49,134 nucleotides of DNA from positions 1 to 49,134 of the forward strand of contig MFCA01000029.1 of the NCBI GenBank assembly GCA_001775095.1, in the 5' to 3' direction. Shown in pieces: positions 1 through 7,748 of this stretch. Under the pieces are notes generated by a model that was given only the letters and a program-made list of their open reading frames with translations, searched no databases and was not told the DNA's origin. A program made the position numbers and the translations under genes. Position 1 is the first letter of the stretch. Every line of letters starts with the position of its first letter. The DNA comes from Candidatus Curtissbacteria bacterium RIFOXYA1_FULL_41_14. Lineage in GTDB: Bacteria; Patescibacteriota; Microgenomatia; Curtissbacterales; GWA2-41-24.

Positions 1-303
1 AAAAATTGCCTCGACTTCAAAGAATCCATTGTGAGTCTTTGGAGCATTAACGAGGGCATCTTCCTGACTTATAGATGGAGCTGTTTTATCCTCCCTGACG
101 ACATCAACTAAACCCGTTATATGACCAATCGGCTCAACTGTTTTAGTGTTAACTTCGTTGAGGTTTGAAAAATAGTTGAGGACTTCTTTAAGTTGTTTTT
201 CAAAAGTCTTTTTTTCTTCATCACTCAATGGCAAATTCGCCAATCTTGCCACATAATTGATATCAATTTTGAGTGATGAGTCGGATTTTGATTTATTTCT
301 CAT
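1..303 (-). CDS. gatC: GatC, Asp/Glu-tRNA amidotransferase subunit C (3' end cut by window)
   Basis: This is the small subunit of the GatCAB amidotransferase, which converts Glu-tRNA(Gln) and/or Asp-tRNA(Asn) to the amidated forms. The ORF track misses it because it runs off the left edge. Translating the reverse strand from the ATG at 301-303 gives 101 residues starting MRNKSKSDSSLKIDINYVARLA. It contains the family pattern VARLANLPLSDEEK, a central KQLKEVLNYFSNLNEV, and the C-terminal EDALVNAPKTHNGFFEV that wraps GatA. GatC proteins are about 95-105 residues, so only the last few codons are missing. Its ATG overlaps the htpX stop in an ATGA junction, so it is translationally coupled to htpX. 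gatA and gatB would be expected just to the left. Confidence 0.88.
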   Translation of the reverse strand, partial: MRNKSKSDSSLKIDINYVARLANLPLSDEEKKTFEKQLKEVLNYFSNLNEVNTKTVEPIGHITGLVDVVREDKTAPSISQEDALVNAPKTHNGFFEVEAIF

Positions 304-1217
304 TGCATTGCTCTTAACGCTTTAACTCGCTGTTCGATCGGGGGATGGGTATTAAATAAATTTGCAAAAGTACCGACTAATTTATGAGGATTTTTGAACG
401 GGTTAACAATGTACAAATGAGCGGTTGCTTTATTGGCAACTTCGAGGGGTTCTTTGTCTTTGAAAATTTTTAAAAGGGCATCGGCAAGGCCATCAGGATT
501 TCTGGTCAAAAGCGCGCCTGAAGCATCAGCCAGAAACTCCCGCTTTCTTGATATCGCCAACTGGATAAGAGTTGCAATAATCGGCGCGAGGATCGCCATA
601 ACCAAAGCAATAACCATTATAATGCCGCTGGCTGAACTATTCTCATCCCGATCACGGCGGCCGCCTCCTAACCAGGTAATTCTTATAAAAAAGTCGGTAA
701 GTAGAGCAACAGAGCCAACGAGAATCGAAACAATAGTCATCAGTCTGGTGTCATAATTGCCGACATGGGACAATTCATGGGCGGTGACTCCCTCTAATTC
801 CAGTTTTGATAATTTATCCAAAATGCCTGTCGTGAAGGCAATTGCGGCGTGCTTCGGATCGCGGCCAGTAGCAAAAGCGTTGGGTGCACTATCGTCAATT
901 ATGTAAATTTTTGGCATTGGCAATCCGGAAGCAATACAAAGATTTTCCACGGTTCTAAAGAGCGTAGGGTTATCTTTTTTTGGAATCTGTTTAGCGCCGG
1001 AGATAGTCATAATCATCTTGTCCGAGTAGTAATAAGAGAAAAAATTCATAATACCGGCAATGATTAAAGCGATCCCCGAAAAACCTAAGGCTGATGGTCC
1101 TCTAAAACCCAAAGCGTTTGTGAAAATAAAAACAATAAAAGTTATGAAAAATGCAAATATAAGCATTATTAGCCAGGTCTTAAGACGGTTTGATGATATT
1201 TGAGTATAGGCTGTCAT
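300..1217 (-). CDS. htpX: HtpX-like M48 membrane zinc metalloprotease
   Basis: Membrane-bound M48 protease of the HtpX family, acting in membrane protein quality control. There are two N-terminal membrane segments (about residues 15-35 and 45-62), the zinc motif HELSH near residue 147, a second hydrophobic pair (about 160-180 and 200-225), and the third-ligand motif REFLADASG near 226. The ORF track starts at a TTG (1229). The ATG at 1215-1217, giving MTAYTQISSNRLK and 305 residues, is preferred and matches family length. HtpX is often adjacent to lemA. Here lemA is 4 kb away in another operon and htpX is coupled to gatC instead. Two copies of TATAAT on the minus strand (1272-1277 and 1291-1296) lie upstream, but without a clear -35 box. 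Confidence 0.93.
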   Translation of the reverse strand: MTAYTQISSNRLKTWLIMLIFAFFITFIVFIFTNALGFRGPSALGFSGIALIIAGIMNFFSYYYSDKMIMTISGAKQIPKKDNPTLFRTVENLCIASGLPMPKIYIIDDSAPNAFATGRDPKHAAIAFTTGILDKLSKLELEGVTAHELSHVGNYDTRLMTIVSILVGSVALLTDFFIRITWLGGGRRDRDENSSASGIIMVIALVMAILAPIIATLIQLAISRKREFLADASGALLTRNPDGLADALLKIFKDKEPLEVANKATAHLYIVNPFKNPHKLVGTFANLFNTHPPIEQRVKALRAMQ

Positions 1218-1328
1218 TTGAATAAACAAGTTTGTTGCTTTTTCTCTGGTATTAGCATAGATCGCAATAGAATTATACTTCGCTCAAGAAATTATACCTT
1301 AAGTGTGCGAGCATTTTCGAGTGATTAC

Positions 1329-1357
1329 TTGTATTTTGCCAGTTGTTAAAATATGAT
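1329..1357 (+). promoter_or_regulatory. Putative promoter of yjbQ
   Basis: TTGTAT (1329-1334), a 17-base spacer and TATGAT (1352-1357). The predicted start lies only about 5 bases before the ATG at 1370, so the mRNA would have almost no leader, although a partial AGGAAG precedes the ATG. Confidence 0.45.
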
Positions 1358-1369
1358 AAGTAGGAAGTT

Positions 1370-1903
1370 ATGAAAGCTTTTTTAAAAGAGCTGAAGTTTG
1401 AATCTACAAAGGCCACTTATCTTCGAGACATCACCGACAATATAAATAAAGCGATTAAGAAAGTTGCTGTTAGGCAGGGTTTTGTTTTTGTTAACACCAA
1501 ACACACTACCCTTGGGATTGTAATTAATGAAATGGCAGAACCAAACTTACTTGAGGACATCCTGCATCATACACTTCAATCAATCCCGGAAGACAGAAGA
1601 TCAACTAGAGTATCCAAAGGATATAAGCATCCGATTACTGATTACAGACACCGGTGCCAGGATAATCCCTTTTGCAATGAGGTTGATGAAGACTACAACG
1701 CTGCCGCACACATCAGATCCCTTCTGTATTCTCATCCAAGTGTAGTTGTGCCGATTCTTGCAGGAAAACTTGAACTTGGAAAATACCAGCAGGTAGCTGT
1801 TTTTGAATTCGACGGTAGAGACGGAAAAGGCAAAAATCCTGTAAGAAAAAGGACAATTCAAATTTGGATTTGCCCCGCCGAAAGTATTAGAAAGATTGAT
1901 TAG
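1370..1903 (+). CDS. yjbQ: YjbQ/UPF0047 family protein
   Basis: Member of the YjbQ (UPF0047) family, whose weak thiamine-phosphate synthase activity is known from E. coli; the physiological role is uncertain. Family marks seen are NTKHTTLGIVINE (residues 42-54), a NAAAHIRSLL segment (110-119) and GKLELGKYQQVAVFEFDGR (132-150), matching the usual 'TNGRLxLGxWQxixlxExd' end. At 177 residues it is longer than the usual 130-140, with an insertion of roughly 35 residues around 72-107 between the first motif and the NAAAH segment. It is the only plus-strand gene in the first 7.5 kb, lying between the divergent htpX and the convergent pyrD, whose stop it overlaps by 4 bases. Confidence 0.85.
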   Translation: MKAFLKELKFESTKATYLRDITDNINKAIKKVAVRQGFVFVNTKHTTLGIVINEMAEPNLLEDILHHTLQSIPEDRRSTRVSKGYKHPITDYRHRCQDNPFCNEVDEDYNAAAHIRSLLYSHPSVVVPILAGKLELGKYQQVAVFEFDGRDGKGKNPVRKRTIQIWICPAESIRKID

Positions 1904-2832
1904 AGTGTTTTTAGTTTTCCGCGGAAATCGGAAAGCTTGGTGTAGCCTTTTGCTTTCATAATCTGGGTAAGTTCATCCTGAACTGTTTCAAAAATTCCAA
2001 AACCCTTTTGCAAGAAAGCTGTTCCTATTTGAACGGCGCTTGCACCGGCCAAAATATATTCAAAAGCGTCGGTTCCTGTATAAATTCCGCCAACTCCGAT
2101 TATTTGAATTTTGTCATCCAAAAGCTCATAAAATCTGCGTACGTTGCCAAGTCCCGTAGGTTTTATATATTTGCCGGCGATCCCACCAAGACCATTCTTG
2201 GGTTTAATAATTGCCCTCTCCGTTTTAGGATCGATTGCCAAACCATGCCCCAGTGTATTAACGCAAGTTATGAATTTGACAGGATATTTTTTTAAGACCT
2301 TGGCCATTTGGTTAAAATGGATAGGTTCGAAAAAAGGAGGCAGCTTAATTCCAAATGGCTTTTTGGCAACTTTTGAAATAGCATTTAATAGTCTGTCCAT
2401 TTGGGTAAAATCATAGCCGACAATCGGTTTACCTATTGTGTTGGGAGAACCTGGATTAAATTCAATTAAGTCTATGGGTGTATTGTTAAACTCTTTAAAC
2501 ATTTTTATGTTATCGCTCAAAGTCATTCCACATATACTAGCTATAAATGGTTTTTTATATTTTTTCTTTATAATTTTTGAAAATTTTAGATAAGCTTTAT
2601 ATCCTGGATTGGGAAGTCCCATTGAATTGATAGAACCATACTCGAGATTGGCATAACGCGGTATCGGATTGCCTTTTCTCGCCTCTAAAGTACAGGATTT
2701 TGTGAGAATGGCTGCAGATTCTGACTTGGCAAGATTTTCAAGATCCGTTAGCGTCTCACATCTGATACCGGAGGCATTAAAAACACACCCGTCCAGTTTA
2801 ACACCAGCAATAATTGTAGAAACATTGATCAT
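1900..2832 (-). CDS. pyrD: Dihydroorotate dehydrogenase, class 1A-like
   Basis: Oxidises dihydroorotate to orotate in UMP synthesis; class 1A enzymes are soluble, FMN-dependent and fumarate-linked. The 310 residues follow the class 1A pattern along the whole length: FNASGIRCETLTDLE, an FMN-contacting Lys in ILTKSCTLE (K45), GNPIPRY, YGSINSMGLPNPG, KPFGIKLPPFF, IKPKNGLGGIAGKYIKPT and IIGVGGIYTGTDAFEY. The odd point is the catalytic loop. Class 1A enzymes read NLSCPNxPGKP, with Cys as the base. Here it is NPGSPNTIGKP, with Ser129 in that place, as in membrane class 2 enzymes. It is the last gene of the polX-lemA-prs-pyrFED operon and its ATG directly abuts the pyrE TAA. Confidence 0.93.
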   Translation of the reverse strand: MINVSTIIAGVKLDGCVFNASGIRCETLTDLENLAKSESAAILTKSCTLEARKGNPIPRYANLEYGSINSMGLPNPGYKAYLKFSKIIKKKYKKPFIASICGMTLSDNIKMFKEFNNTPIDLIEFNPGSPNTIGKPIVGYDFTQMDRLLNAISKVAKKPFGIKLPPFFEPIHFNQMAKVLKKYPVKFITCVNTLGHGLAIDPKTERAIIKPKNGLGGIAGKYIKPTGLGNVRRFYELLDDKIQIIGVGGIYTGTDAFEYILAGASAVQIGTAFLQKGFGIFETVQDELTQIMKAKGYTKLSDFRGKLKTL

Positions 2833-3492
2833 TTATTCAAAGCCCATTTTCTTTCCCCAATTTTGGGGATCTTCTGTCCAGCCCTTTATAATTTGTACCT
2901 GATCACTCTTTAAAAACCCCTTCGAGACTGCTACTTTGATAACTTCATCAAGATTTGTAAGGGCGTGAAATTTGATCTTTGATTTTTGGAAATTCCTGTC
3001 GGCAGCTTTCATATTATGTGTATATATGGCAACTTCATCCGTAACTTGGGCACCAAGCTTTTTTAAAACTTCCAATACTCTTATTGACGAGCCGGCGGTC
3101 GAAATCATGTCTTCGACAATTATTACTTTTTGTCCCCTTTTAATATTGCCCTCTACTTGGTTTTTTCTTCCGTGGCTCTTTGGTTCTGCTCTAACATACA
3201 CCATGGGTATATCTAGCTTCTGGGCGATCCAGGCTGCGTGGGTAATTCCTGCAGTCGCCACTCCGGCGACCACATCCGGGATTCCAATCTTTCTGACTTG
3301 GTCTACCAGATACTTTATGATTATTTTCCTTTCTTTGGGTCTTGATATCAGAAGTCTGTTATCAACATAGACTGGGCTCAAAATTCCGGAATCGAACTTA
3401 AATGGCTGGCGGGGTCTAAAAATAACACAGCCCACATCGATAAGGATTTTGGCTACTTTTTTGGAAATATTATCTGTATTTGTTGATTTCAT
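2833..3492 (-). CDS. pyrE: Orotate phosphoribosyltransferase
   Basis: Transfers the ribose-5-phosphate of PRPP to orotate, giving OMP. The type I phosphoribosyltransferase PRPP loop is VIIVEDMISTAGSS (residues 123-136). The flexible catalytic loop is RAEPKSHGRKNQVEG (101-115), and the substrate segment FKFDSGILSPVYVDNR is at 31-46. Length (219) is normal. The start is ATG. The gene overlaps the end of pyrF by 23 bases and abuts pyrD, so all three pyr genes should be translated from one message. Its PRPP substrate is made by Prs, encoded two genes upstream. Confidence 0.95.
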   Translation of the reverse strand: MKSTNTDNISKKVAKILIDVGCVIFRPRQPFKFDSGILSPVYVDNRLLISRPKERKIIIKYLVDQVRKIGIPDVVAGVATAGITHAAWIAQKLDIPMVYVRAEPKSHGRKNQVEGNIKRGQKVIIVEDMISTAGSSIRVLEVLKKLGAQVTDEVAIYTHNMKAADRNFQKSKIKFHALTNLDEVIKVAVSKGFLKSDQVQIIKGWTEDPQNWGKKMGFE

Positions 3493-4246
3493 CTCTTAAC
3501 TGCCGGGCAGCAGATCCGGGATCTTCCCCATAAATTATACTTCTTGATGCATTGAACATGATCCCCGCACCTTTTTTATCTATGCCGGATTTTACTGCGG
3601 CTTTAATTTCTGCTGATTGAGCACCAACCCCTGCTGACAAAAAAATCCTGTCAGGAAAGATTTTGCGCATTTCGGCCAATTCTTTTGGGAATGTTGCTCC
3701 AACAAAAATTCCAATATTTTCATACTTCCAATTTTTAATCTTTTTTGCCATTGAGAGATAAAAAGCTCCATCTTTGGTTTTTAAATTTTGAAACATGTCC
3801 GCACCAGGGTTGGAAGTTTTAATAAGCAAAATTGTTAACTTATCCTTGTATTGTAAAAACGGCAGGATCGAATCCAATCCCAAATATGGATAAACAGTAA
3901 CTGCATCTGCTTCCCAATATTCAAAAGCTGCTTTTGCGTACATTCTGGCAGTATTTGGGATGTCCGCCCTTTTAGCGTCAAGAACTACTGGGATAGTAGG
4001 ATAGTTTTTTTTAAGGTAAGTTATTGTTTTTTTTAGCTCATTTAAACCTTTGATTCCTTGCGCTTCATAGAATGCACTGTTTGGCTTATAGGCACAGACG
4101 GAATCCGAAGTTTGATCGATTATTGATTTGTTGAATTGGAATATAGACAGCTTTTTGGAAAATTTTTGAGGCTCCGGGTCGAGACCTACACATAGTAAGC
4201 TATTATTTTGAGCTATAGCTTTTTCGAGTAAATCCTTAAATTTCAC
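3470..4246 (-). CDS. pyrF: Orotidine 5'-phosphate decarboxylase, type 2 subfamily
   Basis: Decarboxylates OMP to UMP, the last step of UMP synthesis. The sequence fits the longer type 2 (mycobacterial-like) subfamily: SLLCVGLDPEPQKF near the N-terminus, AYKPNSAFYEAQG, the catalytic block VVLDAKRADIPNTA (usually DAKRGDI, here Ala for Gly), TVYPYLGLDSILPF, and IFVGATFPKELAEMR. The ORF track begins at a TTG (4267). A GTG at 4244-4246, sharing one base with the prs TAG, gives the family-like start (M)KFKDLLEKAIAQNNSLLCVG and is preferred, though not provable from sequence alone. The end overlaps pyrE by 23 bases. Confidence 0.93.
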   Translation of the reverse strand: MKFKDLLEKAIAQNNSLLCVGLDPEPQKFSKKLSIFQFNKSIIDQTSDSVCAYKPNSAFYEAQGIKGLNELKKTITYLKKNYPTIPVVLDAKRADIPNTARMYAKAAFEYWEADAVTVYPYLGLDSILPFLQYKDKLTILLIKTSNPGADMFQNLKTKDGAFYLSMAKKIKNWKYENIGIFVGATFPKELAEMRKIFPDRIFLSAGVGAQSAEIKAAVKSGIDKKGAGIMFNASRSIIYGEDPGSAARQLRDEINKYR

Positions 4247-5151
4247 TAGATTTCTTTGGAAAGACAATCGACTATTAGAGCATCGACTGAGACAATTTCA
4301 AGTTTCGGACTCTTTTCGGAAATCGGAACACTGTCCGTAACGAAAATTTTGTCGACTTTACTTGCTGTAAGTTTTTGAAGACCGTTTGAAGCGAAAACGC
4401 CGTGAGTTGCACAGGCGATCACCTTTTTAGCACCCCTCGCTTTAAGGGCGTTAGCACTTTCAATAATTGTGCCGCCGGTTGAGATTACATCGTCAACGAT
4501 AATTGCCGTATCCCCCACTATCTCGCCGGAAATTGACAAAACTTCAATATTATCCCTAACGGCAGTTGTACGGTGTTTCTCGATAACTGCCAATGGACAA
4601 CCCAAATGGGCCGCAAAATTTCTGGCTCTTCTAACTCCCCCTACATCCGGGGCAACAACAACAGCATTTTTATATTTTTCCTGTTTTATTCTTTTTGCTA
4701 ACACATCAAGTGCGGAAAGATAAATCACGGGAACATTAAAAAAGCCAACAATTGCGTCAGCATGCAGATCTAGACAAATGACTTTATTTATTCCGCTTGT
4801 AACAATCAGATCAGCAACGACTTTAGCCGAAATTGGCTCGCCCGGTCTTGATTGTTTTTCCTTACGGCTGTAACCGAAATAAGGAATTACGGCGGTTATG
4901 TGGTGAGCACCGCTTCGCCTGAGAGCATCGGCAATCAGAGCAAGTTCTACAATGTGATTGTTAATTGGCGGGGAGTTGGATTGGATAATGAAAACTTCAC
5001 TGTTGTTGACATCATCCTGAATCCAGACATCAATTTCGCCGTCTGCAAAAGTTCCGATATCAATTTTGCCTAGAGGGATTTTTGATTTTTGTGATACTTT
5101 TCTGGCTAGGTCGGGGTTTGATGTACCGGCAAAAATCTTCTGGGAGTTCAT
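4246..5151 (-). CDS. prs: Ribose-phosphate pyrophosphokinase
   Basis: Makes PRPP from ribose 5-phosphate and ATP. Seen are the N-terminal FADGEIDVWIQDDV (residues 35-48), the ATP segment PYFGYSRKEKQSRPGEPISAK (90-110), the metal and phosphate segment CLDLHAD (126-132), APDVGGVRRAR (168-177), the catalytic loop IEKHR (190-194) and the PRPP loop IVDDVISTGGTI (218-229). At 301 residues it is slightly short for the family (about 310-320). It starts at an ATG 7 bases after the lemA stop and runs into pyrF. Placing prs next to pyrF and pyrE puts PRPP supply and its use by PyrE in one operon. Confidence 0.95.
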   Translation of the reverse strand: MNSQKIFAGTSNPDLARKVSQKSKIPLGKIDIGTFADGEIDVWIQDDVNNSEVFIIQSNSPPINNHIVELALIADALRRSGAHHITAVIPYFGYSRKEKQSRPGEPISAKVVADLIVTSGINKVICLDLHADAIVGFFNVPVIYLSALDVLAKRIKQEKYKNAVVVAPDVGGVRRARNFAAHLGCPLAVIEKHRTTAVRDNIEVLSISGEIVGDTAIIVDDVISTGGTIIESANALKARGAKKVIACATHGVFASNGLQKLTASKVDKIFVTDSVPISEKSPKLEIVSVDALIVDCLSKEI

Positions 5152-5158
5152 TTGTTAG

Positions 5159-5713
5159 TTAGAATTTAACTTTAACTTCTTTTTTGGCCTCTTCCTCTGC
5201 CTCAAAAAAGTCCTCTTCAGAAAACCCCATCGACCGGGCAATAATAACGTTGGGGAAAACTTTTATCTTGGTGTTATAGTCCAGTACATTGGCATTATAA
5301 AATTGTCTTGAGGCAGCGATTTTTGTTTCTGTGTCAGAAAGTTCTTCTTGAAGCCCCTTAAAATTTTCCGAAGCTCTTAAATTTGGATAAGCTTCTGCCA
5401 CAGCAAAAAGAGTCTTTAAAGCATCCGCCAGCATATTATTAGCGCTGGCAGCTTCTTTAGGACCTTTGGCGCGAACGAGCGCTGAGCGGGCTTTAGTTAC
5501 GTTTTCAAAAACCGATTTTTCGTGCTTAGCGTAACCTTTAACTGTTTCAATAAGATTCGGGATTAGTGAGGATCTTCTTTTAAGCTGGACTTCAATCCCC
5601 GACCAGGCTTCTTTAATTCTAACGCGAGCAGTAACCAAACTGTTGTACATCAACCACAAATAGACGAGAGTAAAAGCAATAATTGCAACAATAATAATTA
5701 ATGTAACTGACAT
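5159..5713 (-). CDS. lemA: LemA family membrane protein
   Basis: LemA-family protein of unknown molecular function, often linked with HtpX-type proteases. It has a single N-terminal membrane anchor ([26 protein letters not shown]) followed by a long helical domain with the family block [36 protein letters not shown], then [17 protein letters not shown] and [12 protein letters not shown]. The ORF track starts at a TTG (5731) inside the polX stop region. The ATG at 5711-5713 directly begins the membrane anchor and gives 184 residues, the normal family size. It lies between polX and prs in one operon, while htpX is 4 kb away. Confidence 0.93.
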   Translation of the reverse strand: MSVTLIIIVAIIAFTLVYLWLMYNSLVTARVRIKEAWSGIEVQLKRRSSLIPNLIETVKGYAKHEKSVFENVTKARSALVRAKGPKEAASANNMLADALKTLFAVAEAYPNLRASENFKGLQEELSDTETKIAASRQFYNANVLDYNTKIKVFPNVIIARSMGFSEEDFFEAEEEAKKEVKVKF

Positions 5714-5731
5714 TTTATTAAGACAGGACAA

Positions 5732-7471
5732 TCATAACCTAAAGAGCTTTCTAAATTCAACCCAAGACAAAGTATTGACAATGTCGTCTTTTGTTGCCCA
5801 ACCACGGCGGGCAACAGCGACACCGAATCGCATATTATCCATTTGACTTATCTCGTGGGAATCTGTGTTGATAATAAGCTTTATGCCAGCGCGAATTGCA
5901 TCCCTTACCAAAACATCCGGAAGATCAAGTCTATTTGGCCAGGCGTTTATTTCTAAAATCTTCTTGTTTATGATACAAGCGTCAAAAACAGCTGGCCAAT
6001 CAACTTCATAGGATTCCCTTTCTGATAAAAGCCTCCCTGTAGGATGAGCAACTACGTTAACGTAAGTTGATTTGCATGCGTTTAAGATTCTTTGAGTCAT
6101 TTTTCTTTTATCCTGATGATGGCTTGAGTGAACACCGGCGATTGACCCGTCAAGAAGTTTTAGTCCTTCCTCGGGAATCGAGAGTTCTCCGTTTGCTAAA
6201 ATATCTACTTCGAGTAAATTAAGTATCCCGATATTTTTGTGTGAGGATTTTAGTTGTTCAATTTTCTCTTTTCTTTTCTTTATTAGATCGACAACTTGTT
6301 TTTTTGTATGGTTCGAATAACTTGGGGAATGATCTGAAAAGCCAATATATTCATAGTTAAGGTTCTTTGCCTTCGTGATAATATCTTTAAAAGTATTTGC
6401 TCCAAGATCGTGACTTGGTTCAATCGGGAAATTTGAATGCAAATGAATGTCTCCTTTAATATCCTCTATGGATACAAGTTTTGGCAATTTATGATTGATT
6501 GCAGCTTCAATTTCACCGCTATCTTCCCTTAATTCAGGTTCAATCCAATCCAGGTTAAGGAACTTATAAAATTCTGCCTCGGTCCTAAATTTCTGAAGTT
6601 TACCTTTAACCCTAATGCCGTATTCGGATAAAGATAAACCCTTTTTAAGGGCAGTTTCCCTAAGATGAATATTATGGTTTTTTGAACCTGTAAAATGCTG
6701 CAGGAGAGCTCCAAAAGCCTCAGGAGGTTGAACCATAAGATCAACTTGCATACCATTTTTCAGGACAATTGACGATGTTCTAGATCCGGCCTCCAAGATT
6801 TTTTGTGTCTCGCGGAATTTTTTAAAATGGTCAATTATTTTCTGAGGGTTATTTGATGAAACAGCTATGTCAATATCGCCGACTGTTGCAACCATTCTAC
6901 GGAGCGAGCCTAGAGGCTCAGCTCTCTCGCATTCCTTTTGAGATCTCAAGTATTCCAGCACCCTTTGGGCTACTGGAAAGGCATCTGTTAAGAGATAACG
7001 GTTGCTTCTTTTTTTCAACCTCGCGATAGAGACCAGAATATCTTTTTCACTTTTTTCACCGAAGCCCTCAATGGTACGAATCTTACCGGCTTTTGCTTTA
7101 GACTTAAGATCCTCAATGCTTCTAAGTTTTAATAACTTAGCCAATTTATATGCGCTTTTAGGTCCCATTCCCGGGATATCCAAGAGTTCGAACATGCCCT
7201 CAGGCAGATTTTTTTTAATCTCCTGAAAATGTTTAACCTTGCCTGTTCTAAAAAGCTCATCCAAATAAGACTGAATGTTTTTTCCAAGACCAGGGATAGT
7301 ATCCAGCTTTCCGTCATCCCAAAGGTCTTTGGCTTCGCTGGTCGCGTGTTGGACACTGTCTGCGGCCTTATCATAGGCAATAATCTTAAAATAGTCTTCT
7401 CCTTTAGCTGCATAAGCAGCTGACATTGATCTCAGGAGCTTGGCAATATCCTTGTTGGATGTGAATTTCAT
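5732..7471 (-). CDS. polX: Family X DNA polymerase with PHP 3'-5' exonuclease domain
   Basis: Repair polymerase of the bacterial PolX type, in which a pol-beta-like core is joined to a PHP exonuclease. The N-terminal 8-kDa-like region is followed by helix-hairpin-helix motifs (DTIPGLGKNI near 57-66, DIPGMGPKSA near 98-107). The nucleotidyltransferase core has GSLRRMVATVGDIDI (188-202) with D199 and D201, and the third acidic residue in VDLMV (D244). The PHP domain begins at GDIHLHSNFP (340-349) and ends with INTDSHE (534-540); metal ligands are present, so both activities are predicted. Length 579 is typical. It heads the operon polX-lemA-prs-pyrFED, and a -10 box sits 7 bases before its ATG. 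Confidence 0.95.
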   Translation of the reverse strand: MKFTSNKDIAKLLRSMSAAYAAKGEDYFKIIAYDKAADSVQHATSEAKDLWDDGKLDTIPGLGKNIQSYLDELFRTGKVKHFQEIKKNLPEGMFELLDIPGMGPKSAYKLAKLLKLRSIEDLKSKAKAGKIRTIEGFGEKSEKDILVSIARLKKRSNRYLLTDAFPVAQRVLEYLRSQKECERAEPLGSLRRMVATVGDIDIAVSSNNPQKIIDHFKKFRETQKILEAGSRTSSIVLKNGMQVDLMVQPPEAFGALLQHFTGSKNHNIHLRETALKKGLSLSEYGIRVKGKLQKFRTEAEFYKFLNLDWIEPELREDSGEIEAAINHKLPKLVSIEDIKGDIHLHSNFPIEPSHDLGANTFKDIITKAKNLNYEYIGFSDHSPSYSNHTKKQVVDLIKKRKEKIEQLKSSHKNIGILNLLEVDILANGELSIPEEGLKLLDGSIAGVHSSHHQDKRKMTQRILNACKSTYVNVVAHPTGRLLSERESYEVDWPAVFDACIINKKILEINAWPNRLDLPDVLVRDAIRAGIKLIINTDSHEISQMDNMRFGVAVARRGWATKDDIVNTLSWVEFRKLFRL

Positions 7472-7478
7472 TTACCTA

Positions 7479-7484
7479 ATTATA
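7479..7484 (-). promoter_or_regulatory. -10 box of polX operon, leaderless type
   Basis: A perfect TATAAT on the minus strand, followed by TAGGTAA and then the polX ATG. Transcription would begin at or within a base of the start codon, and there is no Shine-Dalgarno sequence. No convincing -35 box is seen. Confidence 0.5.
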
Positions 7485-7489
7485 TCTAA

Positions 7490-7519
7490 TTGACACTTAC
7501 GATGCTTCAAGTGTAAACT
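7490..7519 (+). promoter_or_regulatory. Possible promoter for tRNA-Asp and LysM gene
   Basis: TTGACA (7490-7495), an 18-base gap and TAAACT (7514-7519) on the plus strand, divergent from the polX -10 box. The perfect -35 box is the main support; the -10 box is weak and the tRNA is over 100 bases downstream. Confidence 0.3.
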
Positions 7520-7570
7520 ACTATAGCCTCGAGTATATTAAATACCAAAATCGTAGGATTTTGGAGAGGA

Positions 7571-7624
7571 GCAATTGTGAAGCGATAAGCTCTGCAATGC
7601 AGAGCGGTAAGCGAAACTAATTGC
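7571..7624. repeat. Nested inverted repeat upstream of tRNA-Asp
   Basis: Outer arms GCAATT and AATTGC (7571-7576 and 7619-7624) enclose a perfect inner stem GCTCTGC-AAT-GCAGAGC (7589-7605). The flanks of the inner stem, AAGCGATAA and GGTAAGCGAA, also partly mirror each other. It looks like an interspersed palindromic element or a processing hairpin in the tRNA-Asp leader. There is no T-run, so it is not a typical terminator. Confidence 0.55.
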
Positions 7625-7631
7625 GACGAGA

Positions 7632-7706
7632 GGTCGCGTGGTGTAGCTGGCCTAACACGTCACCCTGTCACGGTGAAGATCGCCGGTTCAAATCCGGTCG
7701 CGACCG
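7632..7706 (+). tRNA. tRNA-Asp (GTC)
   Basis: Cloverleaf read by eye. The acceptor GGTCGCG pairs with CGCGACC, the D arm is GTGT...ACAC, the anticodon stem TCACC/GGTGA encloses CTGTCAC (anticodon GTC), and the T arm is GCCGG-TTCAAAT-CCGGT. The discriminator is G, as expected for Asp. CCA is not encoded. The LysM gene starts 42 bases downstream. Confidence 0.95.
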
Positions 7707-7748
7707 CTTTTTTCTGCCCGTTAACCTTCTGCCTGAAAGGAGGTCAAG

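Noticed and set aside
7706-7716. Rho-independent terminator after tRNA-Asp
   Set aside because: There is a T-run but no hairpin separate from the tRNA acceptor stem.
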